DNA from: Ensifer adhaerens
Lineage (GTDB): Bacteria; Pseudomonadota; Alphaproteobacteria; Rhizobiales; Rhizobiaceae
Assembly (NCBI RefSeq): GCF_002007205.1
Contig: NZ_LAZS01000010.1
Location: 124,001 to 188,000 of the forward strand
Direction: 5' to 3'
DNA length: 64,000 nucleotides
In this document: positions 1 through 8,218 of the stretch, one piece after another
Layout of the letters: each line of letters begins with the position of its first letter
Numbering within the stretch: position 1 is the first letter of the stretch
The notes under the pieces: generated by a model
What the model was told of the DNA's origin: nothing
Seen by the model: only the letters and a program-made list of their open reading frames with translations
The model's database searches: none
Translations under genes and position numbers: made by a program

Positions 1-379
1 CGAAGGTCCCCGTGCACAGGCCGATCAACGGCACCTTGCGCTCGGCTGCCTTCTTGAGGAAGCGGACTGTGTCGTCGTCGATCGGGTGCCGGTTGTTGAG
101 CAGGCCGCCGACAACGACGATGTAGTTGAATGCGGCGGGATCGACGAGGTCTGATGTCGGCGCCACCTGCACCCCGCAACTGGAGGCGATGAGATGCCTC
201 GTGTTGCCGAGCACCTGCCAGTCGGCGCGGATGCGGCCGGACTTGTCGAGCTGGTCGCTCGCGAGCCGCAACGTGTCGATGAAGAGAGCGAATGCCGAAA
301 GGGTGAAGGACCGGGCCAAAACGAAACCGATCTTGAGACGGTCGGCTTCTGCCTCTTTGGATTTGATGGTCGTCGTCAT
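1..379 (-). CDS. GlxA-family AraC-type transcriptional regulator, N-terminal part (cut by window edge)
   Basis: The minus-strand frame opens at an ATG at 379-377 and stays open to base 1, giving about 126 residues without a stop, so the gene continues outside the window. The translation reads as a DJ-1/PfpI (class I amidotransferase-like) domain: a beta strand KIGFVLA near residue 16, the core strand NYIVVVGGLL near residue 85, and the nucleophile-elbow segment LIGLCTGTF at the visible end. In GlxA-type regulators this domain precedes an AraC helix-turn-helix, which is expected beyond the edge but not seen. Targets are unknown. The family call is fairly firm; the regulator role is inferred from the usual architecture. 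Confidence 0.8.
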   Translation of the reverse strand, partial: MTTTIKSKEAEADRLKIGFVLARSFTLSAFALFIDTLRLASDQLDKSGRIRADWQVLGNTRHLIASSCGVQVAPTSDLVDPAAFNYIVVVGGLLNNRHPIDDDTVRFLKKAAERKVPLIGLCTGTF

Positions 380-962
380 TTGCCGTTCATGCTCGCGCCG
401 CCAAGATCTCCCGTTCCTTGTCGAGCTTGCTCGGGACGGGAAGCCGCTGGCGGCAGAGACCTGCCTTTCGATGTCCATGGAACCGGGGTCGCTTTCCTCC
501 AGCGCTCCCATGGAGTGGCGCGGGAAGTCGACGCCCGGACGAAGGCGTCTTCCGCCGCATCATAACGAAGTGGCTGGCCTCAGATTGCTCTCGTCACGAC
601 TTGCGCCGCTACGGTTACGAACATGGCCGCCAGGGTCAGCGCCGCACCGAAACGTGCAACCTTCATCCGGCGTTCCCGTGAACCGCTCCAATCATACCCC
701 ATTTTTCCGCTCCCTCGCGACCGGGCCAGAACGCGAACCGCAGGCCTGGCACGTCACGGCTCCGAGTTGCCGGTCATGCTGCAGCGATCCCGTCGACCGT
801 GTCAAGCTTCCCGCGGCGCCAGCGATTTGCAGCGCAGAGTCCTGTGCCGGTGCGCAAAGGAAATTGGGTGCGAGGGCGCAAACCCCCTAGTTGTGCGGGG
901 AGCCTCTTTCTGCCGTTGTGATAGTTTTCCCGCTTGGTATGATTTTTAAAGGGAGGGCGAAG
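380..962. other. Intergenic stretch with no supported gene
   Basis: This 583-base gap separates the GlxA-type regulator from the small gene at 963. Several open frames cross it on both strands, but their translations are Arg/Ser/Pro-rich and resemble no known family. A 28-residue hydrophobic frame on the minus strand (666 to 580) is the only one with a signal-peptide look, and it is too short to call. I see no tRNA, terminator or clear operator here. Confidence 0.5.
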
Positions 963-1160
963 ATGCCCGGCACATTCTCTACCGCCGACATGGACGCGAT
1001 CAAACAGCAGCACGAGGAATGGTGTCGTGCGAACGACACCGACCCGAACAGTCCCGCAGGAATAGAGAAGGCCATGCAGATGCTGGCGAACTATGGCGGC
1101 AGCGCCAGCCGGCAACCGTCCGCGCAACCGGAGGCGGGGCGCGCCAAGGCGCGCGCGTGA
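963..1160 (+). CDS. Small hypothetical protein (65 residues)
   Basis: The ATG at 963 follows a strong purine-rich ribosome-binding site (GGGAGGGCGA, about 3 bases upstream), and the frame closes at 1158-1160. The product begins MPGTFSTADM, has an amphipathic charged helical middle (roughly residues 8-40), then a low-complexity Ala/Gln/Arg tail. There is no signal peptide, membrane segment or recognised domain. I do not recognise the family. The gene is supported only by the ribosome-binding site and the ordinary residue composition of the first 45 residues. It could be a small soluble or nucleic-acid-associated protein, but nothing proves expression. Confidence 0.5.
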   Translation: MPGTFSTADMDAIKQQHEEWCRANDTDPNSPAGIEKAMQMLANYGGSASRQPSAQPEAGRAKARA

Positions 1161-1336
1161 TCGCTACGTAGATCCCCGTCTTTTGGCAGTCCGCGTGCCC
1201 GTGCTCGGCAGCGTGGAGGGAAGGCGACCGCCGAGTACGCTCGGCAGCTGGGCTTTGGCGAGACGTGTCACGCGCTCGCGATCAGGCGCCGCTCCCCAGT
1301 TTTTGGGGCGCGCACGTCAAAAGTGCGGATCTCGGT

Positions 1337-2359
1337 TCAGAGGTTCTCCTTGAGAAGGACCTCGATTCTGATCTTGTCCTGTGCGGCGTGCGGTTCGCGC
1401 AAATCGGCCCGTGCGCGCATGATGCGTATGGCGCTGCGCACGGCGTGCCCCGGGTCCTGGGCGATGACGGCGTCGATGTTCCCATCGTGCAGGCCGCGCT
1501 CGCTGAAGGGGGTACGTTCGTGGACGACGACCGTGATCTTTTGCAAATCGGTGAAGGACGCAGCGCCCTCAAGCGGGATCCTGGCCTCGGAGCTCAGCAC
1601 GTAGATTGCCGCAACTTCCTGATTGTTTTCGAGAACTCTCTGGAGGATCTGGGTGGCTCTGCGGGCGTCGCCATGCGTTTCGATCGAGGGAAGACACTGC
1701 AGGTGGGAGAACTGTGAATTGACGACATCGTCGAAGCCAAGGCGCCGCTCGATGCTGTCCAGAGACTGCATGGTCTCGGCCACGATCAGGACCTTCCCGG
1801 CCCTCTGGCCGACAAATCGACCGATGATCTTGGCCGCCGTCGCACCGGCGGCGTAGTTGTCCACGCCGACAAAATCGGCGGTCGGGAGCTTTTCCTGTCC
1901 GGAAAGGAACTGCACGAACTTGACGCCGCGCTCGATCAGGCGGCCGATCGCGTCGCGGACCTGCGGCGATTCCGGCGCCATCATCGCGATCCCGTCGAAT
2001 TCGTTCTCGTCTATATCGGCGAGGTATTTTGCGACCTTGTGCGGGTCGTCGATCGCAATCTGAACGACGTCGAGGTCGACGAGGTCCCCCTTCATGGAGA
2101 TCCGCGCCTCTTCCACCCGGTGGATAAGTTCGCCCAGATAGAGATCGCCGCTCGTGGGAAGCACGAACCGGAACCTGTAGCTCTTGTTGCGGGCAAGGCT
2201 GACGGCGGCCGGGTTTCGAATAAACCCAATGCGTTCAATGGTTTCGTTGACTTTCCGGACAGCTTTTGGGCTGACATTCGGCCTGTCGTTAAGCACGCGG
2301 TCTACCGTTGCGAGACTCAACCCCGCTGCCTCAGCAAGATCTTTGGCCGTTGGCCGCAT
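1337..2359 (-). CDS. LacI-family transcriptional repressor of the adjacent sugar ABC operon
   Basis: The 340-residue protein begins MRPTAKDLAEAAGLSLATVD, an N-terminal LacI helix-turn-helix plus hinge helix (residues 1-60), followed by a periplasmic-binding-protein-like sensor domain (about 65-335). The ATG at 2359 is preferred because it puts the helix-turn-helix at the usual residue 3-5 and has GGGAG six bases upstream. An in-frame GTG at 2386 with its own GGAG is an alternative. The gene is divergent from the importer starting at 2610, and two palindromes in the shared promoter region suit a dimeric LacI repressor that also controls itself. The inducer is unknown; a ketose or polyol related to dihydroxyacetone is the inference from the downstream kinase. 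Confidence 0.9.
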   Translation of the reverse strand: MRPTAKDLAEAAGLSLATVDRVLNDRPNVSPKAVRKVNETIERIGFIRNPAAVSLARNKSYRFRFVLPTSGDLYLGELIHRVEEARISMKGDLVDLDVVQIAIDDPHKVAKYLADIDENEFDGIAMMAPESPQVRDAIGRLIERGVKFVQFLSGQEKLPTADFVGVDNYAAGATAAKIIGRFVGQRAGKVLIVAETMQSLDSIERRLGFDDVVNSQFSHLQCLPSIETHGDARRATQILQRVLENNQEVAAIYVLSSEARIPLEGAASFTDLQKITVVVHERTPFSERGLHDGNIDAVIAQDPGHAVRSAIRIMRARADLREPHAAQDKIRIEVLLKENL

Positions 2360-2421
2360 CCGGAACTCCCAGTGTGTATCGTTCACAATCTACTCCAACA
2401 AAATCGCCGCGAAATCAAGAA

Positions 2422-2439
2422 TTGATGTGCGCACCTCAA
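2422..2439. promoter_or_regulatory. Candidate LacI-type operator O1 (imperfect palindrome)
   Basis: TTGATGTGCGCACCTCAA is an 18-bp palindrome with one mismatched base pair. It shares the core GTGCGCAC with the second site, and the two centres are 30 bp apart, close to three helical turns. Binding by the divergent LacI-type regulator is inferred. Confidence 0.7.
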
Positions 2440-2446
2440 AAATCAC

Positions 2447-2475
2447 TTGCTTTGAGGTGCGCACCTCAGTTATGA
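2447..2475 (+). promoter_or_regulatory. Candidate promoter of the sugar ABC operon, spacer occupied by an operator
   Basis: A -35-like TTGCTT (2447-2452) and a -10-like TTATGA (2470-2475) are separated by exactly 17 bases, and those 17 bases are almost entirely the perfect palindrome O2. Repressor bound there would exclude RNA polymerase. The boxes are moderate matches and the transcription start is not demonstrated. Confidence 0.5.
2453..2468. promoter_or_regulatory. Candidate LacI-type operator O2 (perfect 16-bp palindrome)
   Basis: TGAGGTGCGCACCTCA is a perfect 16-bp palindrome between the divergent LacI-family gene and the importer operon. It has the central CG step typical of LacI-family operators and repeats the core of the site at 2422-2439. 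Confidence 0.75.
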
Positions 2476-2609
2476 ATCTTTCAGCGAGAACGCAGGCCCT
2501 GAGTGCGGCCGCGAGCACCGCTAGTGCCAAGAGGATTTAGGTACGCCAATCGCCCGCCATGGGCGTTTTCCTTCTGATGGAGGTCGGAAGGTACAAGGGA
2601 GGGAACCCA

Positions 2610-3947
2610 ATGATGAAGCAGATGCTGTTGAGCTCCACAGTCGTGGTCGGAGCGTATTTCGCCGTTTCTGGTGCCGTCGGCACAAAGGCCGCAGCGGCCG
2701 AGCTGACTCTTTGCTGGGCCGCCTGGGATCCGGCCAACGCGCTTGTCGAACTCAGCAAGGATTTCGAAGCCGAGAGCGGCAACACGATGAAGTTCGAGTT
2801 CGTGCCGTGGCCGAACTTCGCTGACCGGATGCTGAACGAGCTGAACTCCGGCGGCAAACTGTGCGATCTGATGATCGGCGACAGCCAGTGGATCGGCGGT
2901 GCTGCCGAAAATGGCCAGTACATCAAGCTCAACGATTTCTTCGACAAGGAAGGGATCAAGATGGACGACTTCATTCCGGCAACCGTTATCGGTTACGCGG
3001 AATGGCCGAAGAACACGCCGAACTACTGGGCCCTGCCGGCGTTCGGCGACGTCGTCGGCTGGACCTACCGCAAGGATTGGTTCTCGCGTCCCGAACTCCA
3101 GGCCGAGTTCAAGCAGAAGTATGGCCGGGATCTGGCCGTGCCGAAGACCTTTGCCGAGCTCAAGGACATCGCCGAATTCTTCCAGAAGCGCCAGATCGAC
3201 GGCAAGACCGTCTACGGCGCTGCGATCTATACGGAGCGGGGCTCTGAAGGCATCACCATGGGCGTGATGGACGTGCTCTACAGCTTCGGCTTCGAATACG
3301 GAAATCCGAAGAAGGCCTATGAGCTCGACGGCTTCGTCAACTCGGCGGACGCGGTCAAGGGCCTGGAATTCTACAAGGCGCTCTATGACTGCTGCACACC
3401 GCCCGGTCACTCCGATGCCTATATGTCGGAGGATATCGACGCCTACAAGTCCGGCCAGGTCGCCCTGCAGATGAACTTTGCCTTCACCTGGCCCGGCATC
3501 CATGCCGACGCCAATGTCGGCGGCGACAAGTCCGGCTACTTCCCCAATCCCGCCGGTCCGACTGGTGTGCAGTTCGCCCAGCTCGGCGGCCAGGGCATCT
3601 CGGTCGTCGCCGCGTCCGACAAGCAGAAGGAAGCGCTGGATTACATCAAGTGGTTCGCGCAGCCTGAAATCCAGAAAAAGTGGTGGGCGCTCGGCGGCTA
3701 TTCCGCGCTGCGTTCCGTGGTCGAGGATCCGAGCTTCGCCACGAGCCAACCCTATGCGCAGACCTTCCTGGATTCGATGGCCATCGTGAAGGACTTCTGG
3801 GCCGAGCCGTCCTACGCCTCGCTGCTGCAGGCCTCGCAGAAGCGCTTCCACGACTACGTCGTCGCCAACCAGGGTACGGCGAAGGACGCGCTCGACGGCC
3901 TCTCGGAGGACTGGAAGGACATCTTCGAAGACGAAGGCAAGTACTGA
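2610..3947 (+). CDS. Sugar/polyol ABC transporter substrate-binding protein (family 1)
   Basis: This 445-residue exported protein captures the substrate in the periplasm for the permease pair downstream. A Sec signal peptide covers residues 1-30 (MMKQMLLSST start, hydrophobic core, AAAA before the predicted cut). The mature chain shows the family-1 extracellular solute-binding fold, with the LMIGDSQWIGGAAENGQ segment and the late ALDYIKWFAQPEIQKKWW helix typical of the group. The start at 2610 follows GGGAGGGA about six bases upstream; an ATG directly after it would also work. It is the first gene of the LacI-controlled operon. The substrate cannot be read from sequence; the co-operonic dihydroxyacetone-type kinase suggests a short ketose or polyol. 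Confidence 0.88.
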   Translation: MMKQMLLSSTVVVGAYFAVSGAVGTKAAAAELTLCWAAWDPANALVELSKDFEAESGNTMKFEFVPWPNFADRMLNELNSGGKLCDLMIGDSQWIGGAAENGQYIKLNDFFDKEGIKMDDFIPATVIGYAEWPKNTPNYWALPAFGDVVGWTYRKDWFSRPELQAEFKQKYGRDLAVPKTFAELKDIAEFFQKRQIDGKTVYGAAIYTERGSEGITMGVMDVLYSFGFEYGNPKKAYELDGFVNSADAVKGLEFYKALYDCCTPPGHSDAYMSEDIDAYKSGQVALQMNFAFTWPGIHADANVGGDKSGYFPNPAGPTGVQFAQLGGQGISVVAASDKQKEALDYIKWFAQPEIQKKWWALGGYSALRSVVEDPSFATSQPYAQTFLDSMAIVKDFWAEPSYASLLQASQKRFHDYVVANQGTAKDALDGLSEDWKDIFEDEGKY

Positions 3948-3981
3948 CGCCAAGCAACCGCCGCCTCCCGGCGGAAGCGTC

Positions 3982-4020
3982 CATGCGGGGCCGGCCGATC
4001 TCTCGCGCCGGCCCCGCATG
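3982..4020 (+). terminator. Strong intercistronic stem-loop after the binding-protein gene
   Basis: A perfect 14-bp stem (3982-3995 with 4007-4020) closes an 11-base loop between the binding-protein gene and the first permease. It lacks a U-run, so it is more likely an mRNA-stabilising or attenuating hairpin that raises binding-protein levels over permease levels than a full terminator. Confidence 0.6.
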
Positions 4021-4049
4021 CCAAATCGTCAATGCCTTAGGGGAATACC

Positions 4050-4997
4050 ATGCTCCATTCTTCGATCGATCGTGCCGCGCACGCGACGCCGCCCGTGCTT
4101 GCACGGCGCATCAGAGGGCTGTCCGACCGCGCGATCGCCTGGATCTTCGTCGCACCATCCATCGTGCTGCTGCTTGCGATCAACATCTTTCCGCTGATCT
4201 GGACGGTCCGGCTGAGTTTCACCAATTTCCGCGTGAACCGCCCGAACGAGCCGGTTCAGTTCGTCGGTCTTCGCAATTACCTCAACATCCTGACCGACAA
4301 GGACATCTGGCTGACGATGCAGGCGACGGCCCACTTCCTGATCTGGACGATCGTCCTGCAGGTGCTGATCGGCTTTGCTCTCGCCTATCTCATCAACAAG
4401 AAGTTCCGCGGCAACGACCTGTGGACGACCATCATCGTACTTCCGATGATGCTGAGCCCCGCCGTCGTCGGAAACTTCTGGACCTTTCTCTACCAGCCGC
4501 AGATCGGCCTGTTCAATTATGCGATCGGGTTCCTGACCGGGGCAGACCCGTCCAGCTTCTCGATGATCGGCGACACGTCGCTGGCGCCCTGGGCCATCAT
4601 CATCGTCGACACCTGGATGTGGACGCCGTTCGTCATGCTCATCTGCCTTGCCGGGTTGCGCTCCATTCCGAGCAGCATCTATGAGGCGGCGGAATGCGAC
4701 CGGGCCAGCAGCTGGCGCCAGTTCTGGACCATCACCATCCCGATGGTGCTGCCGTTCCTGATGCTGGCCATCCTTTTCCGCGGCATCGAGAACTTCAAGA
4801 TGTTCGACCTGGTCGTGCAGCTGACGGGCGGTGGCCCGGGCTCGATCACGGAGCTGACGTCGATCAACCTGAAGCGCGAAGCTTTCGAGAAATGGCGCAC
4901 CGGATACGCATCGGCCTATGCCGTCATCCTCTTCGTGACCGTCTTCGGCCTTGCGTCGATCTATGTCAAAGCACTCAACAAGGTGAAGCAGAGATGA
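4050..4997 (+). CDS. Sugar ABC transporter permease (MalF/UgpA type)
   Basis: The 315-residue inner-membrane protein has a first membrane helix at about residues 28-52 and further helices that form the BPD_transp_1 core. The cytoplasmic EAA loop reads EAAECDRASSWRQFWTITIP (about 212-232), the coupling site for the ATPases. It partners the permease encoded by the next gene, with which it overlaps by four bases (ATGA), implying translational coupling. Length and topology are normal for the MalF-like subunit without the extra periplasmic domain of E. coli MalF. Confidence 0.92.
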   Translation: MLHSSIDRAAHATPPVLARRIRGLSDRAIAWIFVAPSIVLLLAINIFPLIWTVRLSFTNFRVNRPNEPVQFVGLRNYLNILTDKDIWLTMQATAHFLIWTIVLQVLIGFALAYLINKKFRGNDLWTTIIVLPMMLSPAVVGNFWTFLYQPQIGLFNYAIGFLTGADPSSFSMIGDTSLAPWAIIIVDTWMWTPFVMLICLAGLRSIPSSIYEAAECDRASSWRQFWTITIPMVLPFLMLAILFRGIENFKMFDLVVQLTGGGPGSITELTSINLKREAFEKWRTGYASAYAVILFVTVFGLASIYVKALNKVKQR

Positions 4998-5935
4998 GCA
5001 GCTTTTCTGTAACGGAGCCATCCGCGCCGCAGAAGTGGTTCGCAGGCACCCTGGTCGTGCTTTATGCGGTGATCACCATTCTACCGCTGCTCTGGATCAT
5101 CGGGACGGGCTTCAAGTCACCCTCGGACGCGATCGCCTATCCGCCAAAGACATTCTTCGAGCCGACGCTCGAAGGCTATGTGAACCTCTTCACCACACGC
5201 ACCCGCGTTTCGGAAGAACAACTGAAGGAAATGGGCGAACCGAAGACCTGGTACGAGCGTCTCGTTCGCAAGGACGGGCTGATCATCGCCGGCCCGTCGC
5301 GCTTCCCCGAGCGGTTCTACAATTCCGTCATCATCGGCTTCGGCTCCACGGTGCTGTGCATCGTGCTTGGAACCGCGGCGGCCTATGCCTTCTCGCGCTT
5401 CAAGGTGCCGCTCAAGGACGACCTGCTGTTCTTCATTCTCTCCACCCGGATGATGCCGCCGATTGCGGTCGCCATTCCGATCTTCCTGATGTTCCGCTCG
5501 CTCGGGCTGAACGACACCCATGCCGGCATGATCCTGCTCTACACGGCGGTGAACCTGTCGCTCTCGGTCTGGCTGCTGAAAGGCTTCATCGACGAGATCC
5601 CGATCGAGTATGAAGAGGCGGCGTTGATCGACGGCTACACACGCTTCCAGGCCTTCTACAAGGTGGTGCTGCCCCAGGCGGCAACCGGCATCGCGTCGAC
5701 GGCCATCTTCTGCCTGATCTTTGCCTGGAACGAATACGCCTTCGCCGTGCTGCTCACGTCGGGCACCGCGCAGACCGCACCGCCCTTTATCCCGACGATC
5801 ATCGGCGTCGGCGGTCAGGACTGGCCGGCCGTGGCCGCCGGTGCGACCCTTTTTCTCGTCCCCGTGATGGTGTTCACGATCCTGCTTCGCAAACACCTCC
5901 TGCGCGGCATCACCTTCGGAGCCGTAAGAAAATGA
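4994..5935 (+). CDS. Sugar ABC transporter permease (MalG/UgpE type)
   Basis: The 313-residue second membrane subunit starts at an ATG that overlaps the previous stop codon. The N-terminal helix (about residues 16-38) is followed by an unusually long periplasmic segment (about 40-100) before the BPD_transp_1 core. The EAA loop is YEEAALIDGYTRFQAFYKVV (about 210-230). The C-terminus ends RGITFGAVRK, a MalG-type tail that contacts the ATPase. The stop codon overlaps the start of the small membrane protein that follows, so translation of the two is probably coupled. Confidence 0.92.
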   Translation: MSSFSVTEPSAPQKWFAGTLVVLYAVITILPLLWIIGTGFKSPSDAIAYPPKTFFEPTLEGYVNLFTTRTRVSEEQLKEMGEPKTWYERLVRKDGLIIAGPSRFPERFYNSVIIGFGSTVLCIVLGTAAAYAFSRFKVPLKDDLLFFILSTRMMPPIAVAIPIFLMFRSLGLNDTHAGMILLYTAVNLSLSVWLLKGFIDEIPIEYEEAALIDGYTRFQAFYKVVLPQAATGIASTAIFCLIFAWNEYAFAVLLTSGTAQTAPPFIPTIIGVGGQDWPAVAAGATLFLVPVMVFTILLRKHLLRGITFGAVRK

Positions 5936-6120
5936 CAGCTTTCCTCAACCAGTTGCTCCGCCTTCGGCGCGGCGCGTGGGAGATGGTGGCATCGGTCCTC
6001 ATCGCACTCGGTGTGGTCATGCTGATGCAGCCCGTGTCGCTGACGCTTTACTCCTTCTCGTTCCTCGTGACGCTGCTTGGAACAGTCATGTTCATCATCG
6101 TCAGCCATTTTCCGGAGTGA
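5932..6120 (+). CDS. Small two-helix membrane protein within the sugar ABC operon (62 residues)
   Basis: The start codon overlaps the permease stop (ATGA at 5932), and the ATPase gene begins three bases after this gene ends, so it is an integral part of the operon. After a basic N-terminus (MTAFLNQLLRLRRGAWE) there are two predicted membrane helices, about residues 18-33 and 38-58, joined by a very short turn. I do not recognise a named family. Small membrane proteins at this position occur in rhizobial sugar and glycerol importer operons (for example GlpU/DUF2160), and this may be an analogue. A role in assembling or tuning the transporter is inference. Confidence 0.75.
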   Translation: MTAFLNQLLRLRRGAWEMVASVLIALGVVMLMQPVSLTLYSFSFLVTLLGTVMFIIVSHFPE

Positions 6121-6123
6121 CCC

Positions 6124-7221
6124 ATGGCACAGATCAGAATTGAAAATGTGCGCAAGGAGTTCGGGGCCTTCACAGCGGTCCAGTCTTCGAGCTTCACGGT
6201 GGAAGACGGCGAGTTCTTCATGCTGCTCGGGCCATCCGGATGCGGCAAGACGACGACGCTTCGCATGATGGCCGGACTGGAACTGCCGACGAGCGGCCAG
6301 ATCTACATCGGCGGCGAAGAGGTGGGCATGAAGCGGGCGAGGGAGCGCGATATCGCCTTCGTCTTCCAGATGTTCGCCCTCTATCCCCACATGAACGTGC
6401 GCAAGAACATCTCCTATCCGCTCGTGAGCCAGGGCATGAAAAAGGCGGATGTTGCCGCGCGTGTCGCCGAAGTGGCGAGGATCCTCAGAATTGAAGGCAT
6501 CCTCGACAAGCCGGTCGGCGGGCTCTCGGGCGGCGACCGCCAGCGTGTCGCGCTCGGTCGGGCGATTGTCCGCAACCCCAAGGCCTTCTTCATGGACGAG
6601 CCGCTCGGCGCGCTCGACGCGGAGTTCCGCGAACATATGGCGGGGGAACTGCGGGCGCTGCACGATCGCATGGGCGCCACCACCGTCTATGTGACCCATG
6701 ACCAGCTGGAAGCGATGCAGATGGGCGACAAGATCGTCGTCATGAACCATGGCGTCATCGAACAGTTCGGCCGCCCCCAGCAGATCTACGACTGGCCGGC
6801 AACGAAATTCGTCGCCAAGTTCATCGGCTCCCCGTCCATGAATTTTCTGGAGTTCGAAGGCATGATCGGCGTCGGCGGCGACAGCATCGATCTCGCCGGG
6901 AAAAAGGTGGCGGTTCCGGCCTCGCATGAAGGCAGGGCCGGCACGCTGACGCTCGGCGTGCGTCCCGAGCATGTCCGGTTCGTGGATGACTCCAGCTACA
7001 GGGGTCGCGTGATCGCCGTCGAGTATCTCGGCACGACACAGATCGTCACGATCGACACGCCCAACGGCGAGATCAAGGCGCGGACGCCGTCCACCCAGGC
7101 GGCCCGCACCGACGAGCTCGTCGGTCTCGATTTCAATGAGCGGACCTTGACGCTCTTCAATGCGGAGACAGGCCGTGCTCTTGTTTCCGAGGCCAACGAG
7201 GGAGTGCTGCGCCGTGGCTGA
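6124..7221 (+). CDS. Sugar ABC transporter ATP-binding protein, first ATPase (MalK/UgpC type)
   Basis: The 365-residue cytoplasmic ATPase has Walker A GPSGCGKTT (about residues 38-46), the Q-loop FVFQMFALYPHM, signature LSGGDRQRVALGRA, Walker B FFMDEPLGALD and the switch His in YVTHDQLEAM. A C-terminal TOBE/OB regulatory region (about 240-365) is of MalK type. The signature has Asp where most family members have Gln (LSGGQ). A second, different ATPase gene follows and overlaps by eight bases, so the importer probably uses an ATPase heterodimer, as described for rhizobial glycerol importers (GlpS/GlpT). Confidence 0.92.
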   Translation: MAQIRIENVRKEFGAFTAVQSSSFTVEDGEFFMLLGPSGCGKTTTLRMMAGLELPTSGQIYIGGEEVGMKRARERDIAFVFQMFALYPHMNVRKNISYPLVSQGMKKADVAARVAEVARILRIEGILDKPVGGLSGGDRQRVALGRAIVRNPKAFFMDEPLGALDAEFREHMAGELRALHDRMGATTVYVTHDQLEAMQMGDKIVVMNHGVIEQFGRPQQIYDWPATKFVAKFIGSPSMNFLEFEGMIGVGGDSIDLAGKKVAVPASHEGRAGTLTLGVRPEHVRFVDDSSYRGRVIAVEYLGTTQIVTIDTPNGEIKARTPSTQAARTDELVGLDFNERTLTLFNAETGRALVSEANEGVLRRG

Positions 7222-8209
7222 AGTCATCTTAAGGAACGTGACGAAGACGTTCGACGGGCATAAGGCGCTCGACGATGTTTCGATGACCGTACCGGACGGA
7301 TCTTTCGTCGTGCTTCTCGGTCCGACGGGCGCCGGCAAGACGACGACGTTGCGCATGGTCTCCGGTCTCGATACGCCCGATAGCGGCGAGATCTTTATCG
7401 GCGGGCTGTCGATGCGCGGACTGACCCCGGCCCAGCGAAACGTTGCGATGGTCTTCCAGCAATATTCGCTCTACCCGCATCTGTCCGTCCGGCAGAACCT
7501 GGAATTTCCGCTGAAATCGCCGCTCTTGAAAACGCCGCAGAAGACGATCGACGAGAAGGTGAACGCCATCGCCGAGGTCTTGCAGATTTCGCACAAGCTC
7601 GACAACAAGGCGACCGCCTTGTCCGGTGGCGAAATGCAGCGCGTGTCGATCGGGCGTGCGCTTGTCAGAAACCCGCAGATATATCTGATGGACGAGCCCT
7701 TGAGTTCGCTCGATGCGAAGCTTCGAGCCGATCTGCGCGTCGAACTGAAGAACATTCAGGCCAAGTCCGGGGCGACGCTTCTTTACGTCACCCACGACCA
7801 GATCGAAGCGATGACCATGGCAACGCATATCGGTGTGCTCGAAGAGGGCAGGCTGGTTCAGTTCGGTTCGCCGAGAGAGGTCTACGAGACGCCCGTCAGC
7901 GTCTACGCCGCGACCCGCCTCGGCCAGCCGCGCATCAACGTCCTGCCCGCCAAGCTTTTTGCGGGCGCGCCGGACAGGGCGCAGTCGATCGGCCTGCGCC
8001 CTGAAAACATCGTCCAGGGGGCCGGAGAAGATGCGCTCGTGACGCGCGTCGAACATCTGGGCGACCAGACGCGTCTCCATATCTCGTTCAAGCAACACAA
8101 CCTCGTGACGGTCACGGATCCCCACACCGGGTTCCGCGGCGGCGAGACCATCAAGATCCAGCCCAACAAGCCGCTCTTCTTTGACGCGGCCGGAATGCGC
8201 ATCGCTTAG
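7214..8209 (+). CDS. Sugar ABC transporter ATP-binding protein, second ATPase
   Basis: Translation most likely begins at the GTG at 7214 (MAEVILRNVTKTFDG), eight bases inside the previous gene; the open frame extends upstream, but that part is a shadow of the previous gene. The 331-residue protein carries Walker A GPTGAGKTT, signature LSGGEMQRVSIGRA, Walker B IYLMDEPLSSLD and switch His in YVTHDQIEAM, plus a shorter C-terminal TOBE region. It is clearly diverged from the first ATPase, consistent with two non-identical nucleotide-binding subunits in one importer. AGGAGG for the kinase gene overlaps its stop codon. Confidence 0.9.
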   Translation: MAEVILRNVTKTFDGHKALDDVSMTVPDGSFVVLLGPTGAGKTTTLRMVSGLDTPDSGEIFIGGLSMRGLTPAQRNVAMVFQQYSLYPHLSVRQNLEFPLKSPLLKTPQKTIDEKVNAIAEVLQISHKLDNKATALSGGEMQRVSIGRALVRNPQIYLMDEPLSSLDAKLRADLRVELKNIQAKSGATLLYVTHDQIEAMTMATHIGVLEEGRLVQFGSPREVYETPVSVYAATRLGQPRINVLPAKLFAGAPDRAQSIGLRPENIVQGAGEDALVTRVEHLGDQTRLHISFKQHNLVTVTDPHTGFRGGETIKIQPNKPLFFDAAGMRIA

Positions 8210-8218
8210 GAGGCGAAC

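Noticed and set aside
580-666. 28-residue hydrophobic frame on the minus strand starting MKVARFGAAL
   Set aside because: It looks like a signal peptide, but it ends immediately, has no lipobox Cys or mature part, and no clear ribosome-binding site. It is too short to support.
1294-1308. CCCCA/TGGGG hairpin upstream of the LacI-type gene end
   Set aside because: It is only five base pairs with no U-run in either direction, so it does not support a terminator call.
2481-4019. Long minus-strand open frame covering the sugar-binding protein gene
   Set aside because: The plus-strand gene has a signal peptide, family motifs and a good ribosome-binding site. The opposite frame has none of these. 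The same holds for other long antisense frames, such as those opposite the second ATPase/kinase region and the aldehyde dehydrogenase.
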